The notes beneath the pieces are model-generated. The model made no database searches and was not told the origin of the DNA. It was given only the letters and a program-made list of their open reading frames with translations. Positions 7,162-12,333 of a DNA stretch of 12,333 nucleotides are shown here, piece after piece. The stretch is from JBCDIQ01 sp039024295. Lineage in GTDB: Bacteria > Bacteroidota > Bacteroidia > J057. The stretch is from contig JBCDIQ010000156.1 of assembly GCA_039024295.1 (NCBI GenBank), positions 1 to 12,333 on the forward strand, read 5' to 3'. Each line of letters opens with the position of its first letter. The stretch's first letter is position 1. Position numbers and translations under genes: made by a program.

Positions 7162-7214
7162 GTACCTCTGGTCTCCGACCGGAGATGAATACGCCGGTGG
7201 AATAACAGCGGTAC
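7162..7214. repeat. nested inverted repeat (REP-like)
   Basis: An outer pair, GTACCTCTG (7162-7170) and CAGCGGTAC (7206-7214), is complementary at 8 of 9 positions. Inside lies a perfect 6-bp pair, TCTCCG (7172-7177) and CGGAGA (7180-7185). The 53-bp block is visibly richer in G and C than the AT-rich DNA just before it (7043-7140). It encodes no protein. It looks like a structured intergenic element; whether it is repeated elsewhere is unknown. Confidence 0.45.
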
Positions 7215-7217
7215 AGG

Positions 7218-7558
7218 GTTCATTGCTCATGCTAATGTTCACAAAATTTGCCCTGGTAGATTTTTCCAGAGTTGTAGCAGCCTCTTAACCAACGCTGACA
7301 GGGTAAAAGCACACTGATGAAAACCCTGTCAGCGTTCTGAAGGCTTTTTTTCACTTGATGCAAGGCGTTCGTCACTCATTCTAATGTTCACAAAATTTGC
7401 CCTGATAGATTTTTCCAGAGTTGTAGCAGGCTCCTAACCAACGCTGACAGGGTAAAAGCACACTGATGAAAACCCTGTCAGCGTTCTGAAGGCTTTCTTT
7501 CACTTGATGCAAAGCGTTCGTCACTCATCCCAATTTTCACAAAACTTGCCTTGTTAGA
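7218..7558. repeat. tandem array of a 149-bp unit with internal 14-bp inverted repeat, about 2.3 copies
   Basis: Unit 1 (7232-7380) and unit 2 (7381-7529) are head-to-tail and differ at six positions by my count. A partial third copy (7530-7558, 24 of 29 positions matching) runs into the GyrI-like gene and covers its stop codon at 7537-7539. A degenerate 13-bp trace of the unit's end lies before unit 1 (7218-7230). Each unit holds a perfect inverted repeat, AACGCTGACAGGGT / ACCCTGTCAGCGTT, separated by 18 nt: 7291-7304 with 7323-7336, and 7440-7453 with 7472-7485. A T-rich run follows about 11 nt after the right arm on the plus strand. No significant ORF lies inside the units. This array and the nested repeat at 7162-7214 are all I see in the 494-bp gap 7043-7536. 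Confidence 0.9.
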
Positions 7559-8013
7559 CTATAATTAACCGCCACGTAAATATCGACTTCGGAGTTTTCT
7601 CCATTTTGGGATTTGGGTCTATATACTTCAAAATCGGCGGTGTAGGCACGGCTTAGTTCTTTATCCTTTGACCAGATGTCCTGCCATGCCTGTACAACAG
7701 CCCGCGGCATTGCACCTTTGGCGACAATCTTCTGGTAGGTACCACCTGTAAATTCCCGTCCGATCATCCCGGCAGGCACTTGAGAAAGTGAATTAACCCT
7801 TAAACCGATCATGGCGGTATACTTTCCGGTGAAGTCGGATTCGTAATCTGTGTAAATGGCATAAACGTCATTGCTTGCCTTGTTGGGCACCTTTCCCGGG
7901 ACATTCTCCGCATAGAATGTTGCCCAAAGTTTTTCTAGATCTGCTGCTTGACCCTGTTCATTGGTGGTATCTACTGAGATGCCGATGATCTTGAAACTGT
8001 CCAGTTGTTCCAT
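7537..8013 (-). CDS. GyrI-like / AraC effector-binding domain protein
   Basis: This 158-aa single-domain protein belongs to the GyrI-like superfamily, the ligand-binding half of AraC/BmrR-type regulators, and is closest to the integron-associated Cass2/YdeE type. Signs are FKIIGISVDTTNEQ at the start, LWATFYAEN, VYAIYTDYESDFTGKYTAMIG, VPAGMIGREFTGGTYQKIVAKG, VVQAWQDIW and the closing FEVY...NGENSEVDIYVAV. There is no DNA-binding domain, so it probably binds a small molecule by itself. Family members usually end at or just after DIYVAI/V. Here a further ~9 residues (NYSLTRQVL) follow, and their codons lie in DNA shared with the adjacent 149-bp repeats. The start at 8011-8013 gives the normal N-terminus. 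The gene is 92 bp downstream of the SMI1/KNR4-family gene. Confidence 0.85.
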   Translation of the reverse strand: MEQLDSFKIIGISVDTTNEQGQAADLEKLWATFYAENVPGKVPNKASNDVYAIYTDYESDFTGKYTAMIGLRVNSLSQVPAGMIGREFTGGTYQKIVAKGAMPRAVVQAWQDIWSKDKELSRAYTADFEVYRPKSQNGENSEVDIYVAVNYSLTRQVL

Positions 8014-8105
8014 ATTTCTGTTGTGAAAGTATGGTGCAATATATCAACATTCGGGATGATCATCTATCGGGGATAGTTTTGCTATTTCCTTGACAATTGT
8101 TTCTG

Positions 8106-8711
8106 TTATTCCGTATTCTTTTTTATGGTAATAGATGTCCCATCCGGAAACTCTTTTATTTCCTCGTACAGTTTTTTGAGCGAGCTTAAACGTCCTTCAA
8201 CCGAGATTGCTTTAGCAGTTCTTTCGACAGGCGAGTCAATCACAAAAGGCGGATACACGTTGATCAATTCCCCTGGCCTAAGGTTAAATTCGCTCTCCAG
8301 CAATCCTTCGAAAGCTTCCAATCCCAGGTAAGTGATTGGATTCTTTTCCAGGTTTCCCCAAAATTCCTGCAAGGATGAGCTTAATGGTTCCATTTCTCCG
8401 GTTTCAGTTCTGAGAATAAAGACCTGGTCCTTTCTCAGGATAAGCTGCTCTCCGTAGCAATCCTGGCCAAAAGGGATGTCCTGTTCGTCCACAGCCTCAT
8501 AAACTGCATGAAAAGCTTCGCTTCCTTTCCAATACATATACAGGGAATGCCATTCAGGTTGGTGAACACAGCCCCTGATGTGAATGCCGCCATTTAGCCC
8601 GATAAAGCCATTTTTTTGACTCAAAACCTCTTGTAGCTGTCTGGGCAATAGGTTAAAGGTTTCCCTATCTGTGATTTGGGATCCTTCGTAAGTTAAGCCA
8701 AGGATGTTCAT
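8106..8711 (-). CDS. SMI1/KNR4-family protein
   Basis: This 201-aa protein has no signal peptide or membrane segment. The pattern LPRQLQEVLSQKNGFIGLNGGIHIRG (about residues 22-47), then PEWHSL (52-57), DIPFGQDCYGEQLIL (78-92), a short strand with LRTETGEMEPL, and a late P.TYLGLEAFEG, is that of bacterial SMI1/KNR4 (SUKH superfamily) proteins. Many SUKH proteins are immunity proteins against nuclease toxins of contact-dependent or polymorphic toxin systems; others are housekeeping. No toxin gene is visible nearby, so an immunity role here is only a possibility. The final 50 residues (INVYPPFVIDSP...KKNTE) form a more charged tail. The start ATG is at 8709-8711. A near-match to the -7 consensus (TAGACTTG, one mismatch) lies 33 bp upstream, too weak to annotate. 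Confidence 0.82.
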   Translation of the reverse strand: MNILGLTYEGSQITDRETFNLLPRQLQEVLSQKNGFIGLNGGIHIRGCVHQPEWHSLYMYWKGSEAFHAVYEAVDEQDIPFGQDCYGEQLILRKDQVFILRTETGEMEPLSSSLQEFWGNLEKNPITYLGLEAFEGLLESEFNLRPGELINVYPPFVIDSPVERTAKAISVEGRLSSLKKLYEEIKEFPDGTSITIKKNTE

Positions 8712-8771
8712 TTATGGGCTAAAATTGGGGTTCAACCAACTGACAAGTCTAGTTTTAAAACAATGAAGTAT

Positions 8772-9284
8772 CTAATGATGATCGAGGCTCACTTTCATTT
8801 TCTGTTTTAAGTCGGTACTAGGTCTCTTAATTACCAGGGTTATCCTATTGAGGTAATTACGATCTTCAAATTCGACCTCTATGTCACTTCCAATTTCTTG
8901 GATATGCTTAATTTCTACGGACCTTGATGACAATTTCAACTGACTTCCTTCAAATTCAAAAATTGTTGGGGTTAAGGGTATCGATCTGAATAACATTTTA
9001 GTTTTACCCACAACTAAAAAAGATCCTTTATTCAAGACCAAGTCACATTCATTGAAGGAATACAGAGTGTGATATGGATTGAACTCACTTTTATTTTTCT
9101 TCTTCAAATGATCGTAATTCTTAAACCAAACCCTCAAATCGTGGAAAGTTTCTGAAGAAGCATTCGAATACTCACGTATTATTTTCCTGGCCCTCTTTTC
9201 GATGCTTGTAACATATATCCAACCCAAGATAAACGGAAAGGAGATAATTGAGATGATAACTACTATTTCGATGAATTGCCCCAC
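8772..9284 (-). CDS. hypothetical protein with one N-terminal membrane helix, GTG start
   Basis: This is a 170-aa protein that I cannot assign to a family. A hydrophobic helix at about residues 5-27 (IEIVVIISIISFPFILGWIYV) is followed by a basic stretch (EKRARKIIREY), so the C-terminal ~140 residues are probably cytoplasmic. That part is mixed alpha/beta: NPYHTLYSFNECDLVLNKGSFLVVGKTKMLFRS... and later EIGSDIEVEFEDRNYLNRITLVIKR, a strand pattern that could be a PH-like or similar small beta domain. The start is GTG at 9282-9284: an in-frame TAA lies at 9297-9299, and no ATG or TTG occurs between it and this GTG. The gene is AT-rich. It lies between the TonB_C-domain gene (59 bp upstream) and the SMI1/KNR4 gene (60 bp downstream), all on one strand. 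Confidence 0.7.
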   Translation of the reverse strand: MGQFIEIVVIISIISFPFILGWIYVTSIEKRARKIIREYSNASSETFHDLRVWFKNYDHLKKKNKSEFNPYHTLYSFNECDLVLNKGSFLVVGKTKMLFRSIPLTPTIFEFEGSQLKLSSRSVEIKHIQEIGSDIEVEFEDRNYLNRITLVIKRPSTDLKQKMKVSLDHH

Positions 9285-9343
9285 TACTTTGATGGTTTAG
9301 AGTGCTTAACAAGTTTGTTCTTATGGTTTATGTTCAAAGGAAA

Positions 9344-10171
9344 CTACTGGAACTTCTTTTTCTTTTTTGTATAGATTTTCTTATCGAAGTATATGGGTAT
9401 CCTCCGCGGTTGAATAGTTACCTTACCACATTTATAATAAATACTCCATTCAGGAATCAGTCTAATTACTCTCCTTGCTTCTTTGTTGAGTTCCTCATTT
9501 ATACCTCCCAGAATTTGAATGTCCTGGATATCGCCGGACTCATCAATCCAAACCCATGTCATGACCCTGGCCTTTTTCTTTAATTTGAATTTCTTCACCA
9601 AGCCCCAATTTATTACCTGGTACAGAAAATTATTAAGGCTATCCGGTTCCTTTTCAAGGATCGATACATAGGAAGGCTTAAATTCTTCCACCGCCTTTAA
9701 TTTTCCCCCTTCAAAATCAAAGTATCTTTCATGTTCATAAACTGAATGGTATCTCATATGGACATACAAAATCATTTTGCCGTATGGATTAAGTAACGGA
9801 TAGGATACCCAATCTGCAAATATCCTATTGGTACCAAATTCTTGCTCTATGTTTAGGGTAATGGGGTCGGAACAGCAATTCGTCTGAACCTTCACCAGGA
9901 ATAAACTGTCGTTTGTTAGTTCCCAGGTTGCCACATATCCCCTCCATAATGCAGTACAGGTGCCAATCATCTCAACCTCTCCAATTTTCCTATTGCCTTT
10001 TTGGTCAAAGTAGCTTTCCAGGGGATTGGAATGAAGGATGAGGGTATCTCTGTTGTAGATCAGAATATCCGCAAACTGGGCTGTCGCAAATACCTGAGAA
10101 CTTATCAGGGACAATAATAAGGTTATTAGCACTCTCATAGGCCGATGGATTTTTGCAGTTCTATTGTTCAT
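9344..10171 (-). CDS. exported protein with C-terminal TonB_C-like domain
   Basis: This is a 275-aa protein. The start at 10169-10171 is chosen because a strong Shine-Dalgarno sequence (GGAGG) sits 5 nt upstream; an ATG 11 codons later (10138) is the alternative. Residues 12-31 form a signal peptide, likely cut near ATA-QFAD. Residues 32-180 are an uncharacterised region that starts ADILIYNRDTLILHSNPLE and includes CTALWRGYVATWEL and a paired NCCSD. Residues 200-264 match the TonB C-terminal domain: ARVMTWVWIDESGDIQDIQI, then LNKEARRVIRLIPEW and PRRIPIYF. Unlike true TonB it has no proline-rich spanner and no retained membrane anchor if the signal is cleaved, so energy transduction is doubtful. 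It overlaps the preceding small gene by 11 bp, a sign of translational coupling. Confidence 0.82.
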   Translation of the reverse strand: MNNRTAKIHRPMRVLITLLLSLISSQVFATAQFADILIYNRDTLILHSNPLESYFDQKGNRKIGEVEMIGTCTALWRGYVATWELTNDSLFLVKVQTNCCSDPITLNIEQEFGTNRIFADWVSYPLLNPYGKMILYVHMRYHSVYEHERYFDFEGGKLKAVEEFKPSYVSILEKEPDSLNNFLYQVINWGLVKKFKLKKKARVMTWVWIDESGDIQDIQILGGINEELNKEARRVIRLIPEWSIYYKCGKVTIQPRRIPIYFDKKIYTKKKKKFQ

Positions 10172-10376
10172 CTTTCCTCCAGAGTTCTCCCTTTTTGGTA
10201 ACCTTGCAGAGGTAACATTCACTTATTCCGTCCCCCCCATTGTACCAGACATGCTCGGCGTTTACCTTTTCGCAGTCTTCTCCTTTATCTGCAATTCCAA
10301 GGTTGATCATCCACCAGGGAAGTCTTTCCCGGATGAGCAGCCTCCACATGTAAGGGTGTCTTTTGGTATTTTTCAT
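10161..10376 (-). CDS. small Cys/His protein, possible zinc-binding
   Basis: This is a 71-aa protein beginning MKNTKRHPYMWRLLIRERLP. I recall similar short hypothetical proteins in Bacteroidota with the central pattern CEKV.AEHVWYN....S.CY.C.V...G.LW, seen here as C35-EKVNAEHVWYN, then ECYLC (C54, C57) and GELW. C35, H42, C54 and C57 are placed so that they could bind one zinc ion. The N-terminal WRLLIRERLPWWMINLG is amphipathic and may lie on a membrane. It begins at the ATG 10374-10376 with AGGAA about 4 nt upstream. Its stop overlaps the start of the TonB_C-domain gene by 11 bp in another frame, so both are very likely one operon. Function unknown; reality is supported by the motif and the overlap. 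Confidence 0.7.
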   Translation of the reverse strand: MKNTKRHPYMWRLLIRERLPWWMINLGIADKGEDCEKVNAEHVWYNGGDGISECYLCKVTKKGELWRKDEQ

Positions 10377-10421
10377 TTCGTTCCTGTTTGGGATAGGTGA
10401 TATTTATTATATGGAAAAATT

Positions 10422-10453
10422 GGGGTCAGGTTCAATTTTTTTGAAGTCTTCAA
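10422..10453. repeat. RAYT/REP-like terminal sequence with palindrome
   Basis: The plus strand reads GGGGTCAGGTTCAATTTTT (10422-10440), immediately followed by the perfect odd palindrome TTGAAG-T-CTTCAA (10441-10453). GGGGTCAGGTT/C sequences often flank REP-associated tyrosine transposase genes and their solo remnants. No transposase is present here, so this could be a leftover end. It lies in the 135-bp gap between the transporter stop (10512) and the small Cys/His gene. The association is from memory and untested. Confidence 0.35.
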
Positions 10454-10511
10454 GTGGAAACTCCCGAGGTACGCCTGAGCCCTCTTCCTAATCCGACTCA
10501 TTGGATAACTC

Positions 10512-11945
10512 CTAATACCCCGTCAAAATAGCCACTGCAACAAACCCCATGGCCACTACCATGCTGGCCAGGAATAAGGGCAAGACGAATTTGAACCATT
10601 TTTCAAAAGGTACTTTGGCAACGCCTAGCATGGCCATCAGTACCCCATTGGTGGGGATGATGATATTTGACAACCCATCTCCGAGGATAAAGGCCAATAC
10701 GGCTGTCTGGCGAGACAATCCCAGGATATCTGACAACGGGGTCATCAGGGGCATGGAGACCAAAGCTTGCCCGGAGGCAGATGGAATAAAAAAGTTGAGA
10801 ACAGACTGAAATAATAGCATCCCTTCACCCGCGATTATGAGGGGCATGGACATGAGAGAACTGCTTGCATAGTGCAATATGCTATCGATAACTTGGGCTT
10901 CCTGTAGGACCACATATATGCCGCGTGCTACCCCGACCACCAGTGCGGGAACAATCATAATCTCGAGTCCCTTGGTCAATGCTGCCATTGCCTCATCTCC
11001 GCTCATACCTGCCAGGAAAGTCACCACTATGGCAATGCATACAAAACAGGCACTCATTTCTATTAACCTCCATCCAAGCAATTGCACGGCTACAAGTATG
11101 GCCGCGTAAGAGGCCACAAAAAAGCCAAGAATGCGTACATGGCACCTTGTCAGCACGACTTTTTCAAAGTTACCGTATTCTTCCAGGTTAAAGGGATCAT
11201 CCTGTAAGTGACTCAATGAAGGGTTCATTCGAACGCGCTCTCCATATCGCATGAGGAAATAAAAGCCAAGACCCGCGCAAACCACATAAAGCACCAAACG
11301 TAATCCAATTCCTGAGCCTGGAGGAAGCTCTGCAACGGATTGAGCAATTAGAACTGTGAAGGGGTTCGTGACTCCTGTGCTCCAGCCTAAAAAGATGGGT
11401 ACTCCAACCATGCCAAACCCGAACATCCGATCGTATCCCATGCGTTTGGCCAGGAATAAGAAAATAGGGATAAGGGGAATAACTTCCATCAATAAACCCA
11501 AAAAAGCAGACCCAGAGAATACCAGGATATACAGAATGAAAAACAGCTGTTTGGGGCGTGTATTGAACCTTTCAATCAGGGAAAAAAGCGCCGCATTGAG
11601 GGCACCCGTGTAATGGATCAGAGTGAATACGGCCCCGATCAGGAAGACATAAAATACCAGAGCAGCAGAATCGGACAGCCCTTTGGGAATGGCAGCAAAA
11701 ACGCCTAGCAAAGAGGTAGGAGAAGCCTTCCCTTCCACTTCTTCTCCAATAAGAACAGATTTGAGAGAATAATGCTTGGGAATCTCTGTATAGCTCTCTG
11801 GTTTCACTACGGTCTGTTTGGTTTTTTGGGAATCCTTTGGTTTCCGGTCATACTTACCACTGGGAATTACATAGGACAAGACCGAACACAGGATAATGAT
11901 CCAAAACAGAAATATAAAGACGTGGGGGATTTTGAATGTGCGCAT
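10512..11945 (-). CDS. YfcC/DcuC-family transporter (C4-dicarboxylate/amino-acid type)
   Basis: This 477-aa inner-membrane protein has roughly 12 hydrophobic segments and belongs to the YfcC/ArcD-like branch of the DcuC (ion transporter) superfamily. The N-terminal IPHVFIFLFWIIILCSVLSYVIPSGKYDR matches the opening of YfcC proteins (first helix, then Y.(V/I)P.G.(F/Y).R). Mid-protein TGVTNPFTVLIAQ (190-202) and the late pair FIPSASGQALVSMPLM (386-401) and LGDGLSNIIIPTNG (421-434) are the two family signature loops, probably re-entrant substrate or cation sites, ending in VPFEKWFKF. Relatives move C4-dicarboxylates, arginine/ornithine or peptides by secondary transport; the substrate here is unknown. 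A charged cytoplasmic loop lies at about 233-265. The start is the ATG at 11943-11945. It is 185 bp downstream of the VOC gene, so probably has its own promoter. Confidence 0.87.
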   Translation of the reverse strand: MRTFKIPHVFIFLFWIIILCSVLSYVIPSGKYDRKPKDSQKTKQTVVKPESYTEIPKHYSLKSVLIGEEVEGKASPTSLLGVFAAIPKGLSDSAALVFYVFLIGAVFTLIHYTGALNAALFSLIERFNTRPKQLFFILYILVFSGSAFLGLLMEVIPLIPIFLFLAKRMGYDRMFGFGMVGVPIFLGWSTGVTNPFTVLIAQSVAELPPGSGIGLRLVLYVVCAGLGFYFLMRYGERVRMNPSLSHLQDDPFNLEEYGNFEKVVLTRCHVRILGFFVASYAAILVAVQLLGWRLIEMSACFVCIAIVVTFLAGMSGDEAMAALTKGLEIMIVPALVVGVARGIYVVLQEAQVIDSILHYASSSLMSMPLIIAGEGMLLFQSVLNFFIPSASGQALVSMPLMTPLSDILGLSRQTAVLAFILGDGLSNIIIPTNGVLMAMLGVAKVPFEKWFKFVLPLFLASMVVAMGFVAVAILTGY

Positions 11946-12061
11946 ACCGTCTCCACTAGCAAGTCAACCGTAATATTCTATCGTGACAAAAGGCGTGACT
12001 GGTGTAGAGAAAATTACGAAAAAAATTAATGGTTGCTATTTCTTGATCTAGCTACTACCCA

Positions 12062-12087
12062 TTTTCTGCCCTTAAAGGGGCAGAAAA
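12062..12087. repeat. perfect 10-bp inverted repeat between the VOC and transporter genes
   Basis: TTTTCTGCCC (12062-12071) and GGGCAGAAAA (12078-12087) are fully complementary around a 6-nt loop. The hairpin lies 44-69 bp past the VOC stop codon and about 117 bp before the transporter start. On either strand the stem is preceded by T and followed by A, the reverse of an intrinsic terminator. It may be a 3' end structure processed another way, or a protein-binding site. Nothing else is visible in 11946-12130. Confidence 0.5.
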
Positions 12088-12130
12088 GCTTTATAAGAAA
12101 CTGTTTGTGATAATCATTAATCGATCAATT

Positions 12131-12333
12131 TTATTTCTCCTCCACCAACTGAATGTTATTCCCACAGGTATCATTAAATACCGCAATCACAACGGTTCCC
12201 ATTTCTGTTGGCTCTACGCTGAATTCGACCCCCAATTTTGTCAGCCTGTCATACTCTTCTTGAACGCTGTCTACGTAAAACTGGGTCCAGGGAATGCCTT
12301 TGCTCATCAATGCATCTTGGTACACTTTCGATG
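12131..12333 (-). CDS. VOC-family (glyoxalase-fold) protein, 5' end cut by window
   Basis: The frame is open to the window edge, so only the last 67 residues are seen; an internal GTG at 12325 is not the start. The visible part, KVYQDALMSKGIPWTQFYVDSV, then YDRLTKLGVEFSVEPTEMGTVVIAVFNDTCGNNIQLVEE, is the second beta-alpha-beta-beta-beta half of a vicinal-oxygen-chelate protein. The DTCGN-IQL end is typical of stand-alone glyoxalase/bleomycin-resistance-like proteins; the glutamate of QLVEE is near the place of a metal ligand in some members. Substrate is unknown. It ends 185 bp before the transporter gene, on the same strand, with a strong palindrome in between. Confidence 0.85.
   Translation of the reverse strand, partial: SKVYQDALMSKGIPWTQFYVDSVQEEYDRLTKLGVEFSVEPTEMGTVVIAVFNDTCGNNIQLVEEK

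Noticed and set aside
7291..7336. Hairpin in the repeat unit as a normal intrinsic terminator of the GyrI-like gene
   Set aside because: On the minus strand, the direction of transcription, no T-run follows the stem; the T-rich run is on the plus strand and about 11 nt away.
7218..7558. CRISPR array
   Set aside because: The repeated unit is 149 bp and directly tandem, with no short repeat/unique spacer alternation and no cas gene in the window.
8772..10376. Toxin-immunity locus around the SMI1/KNR4 gene
   Set aside because: No toxin-like, Rhs, PAAR or secretion-system gene is seen; SUKH proteins alone do not show such a locus.
10164..11613. Several plus-strand ORFs opposite the small Cys/His gene and the transporter
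   Set aside because: Antisense reading of genes with clear family motifs; compositions are irregular and no domain is seen.

Overview
The window looks like chromosomal DNA of a Bacteroidota species, possibly of the Saprospiria/Cytophagia kind. The phylum call is firm and the lower rank is a guess. It rests on several things: a DUF6090-type membrane protein, a short (about 190 aa) Crp/Fnr regulator with the HTH typical of the phylum, lipoproteins with a short lipobox and an acidic tail, a TonB C-terminal domain on an exported protein, and two TAnnTTTG-type -7 boxes in place of sigma70 boxes. Shine-Dalgarno sequences are mostly absent, which also fits. All thirteen supported genes lie on the minus strand, so transcription runs from high to low coordinates. 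Both end genes are cut by the window edges.

In transcription order, the right end (12333-10512) holds the 3' part of a VOC/glyoxalase-fold protein, then a YfcC/DcuC-type transporter. Next comes a compact group (10376-7537): a small Cys/His protein overlapping an exported TonB_C-domain protein, a one-helix membrane protein with a GTG start, a SMI1/KNR4-family protein, and a GyrI-like (AraC effector-binding) protein. The SMI1/KNR4 and GyrI-like genes resemble small stand-alone accessory genes more than a pathway.

The 494-bp gap 7043-7536 is the most structured non-coding part. It contains a nested inverted repeat (7162-7214) and a tandem array of a 149-bp unit (7232-7380 and 7381-7529). Each unit carries a perfect 14-bp inverted repeat. 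A third, partial copy runs into the GyrI-like gene and supplies its last codons and stop.

Downstream are an APH/EcKinase-fold phosphotransferase (7042-6095), an uncharacterised 'MGNR' protein with an internal duplication (5996-5049), and a lipoprotein with two EF-hand-like calcium loops (5004-4255). A likely two-gene operon follows: a lipoprotein with two Ig-like (Big_2) domains and a C-terminal DM13 domain, then an outer-membrane beta-barrel (4043-2201). This pair is the best candidate for a little-described system: a cell-surface redox domain on a stalk, coupled to a barrel. The left end holds a Crp/Fnr regulator, a CPBP membrane protease with an altered third motif, and the 5' part of the DUF6090 gene.

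No rRNA, tRNA, CRISPR array, intact transposase or prophage gene is visible. Three intergenic regions carry structured, REP-like sequence that may be dispersed elsewhere in the genome. That cannot be tested from one window.
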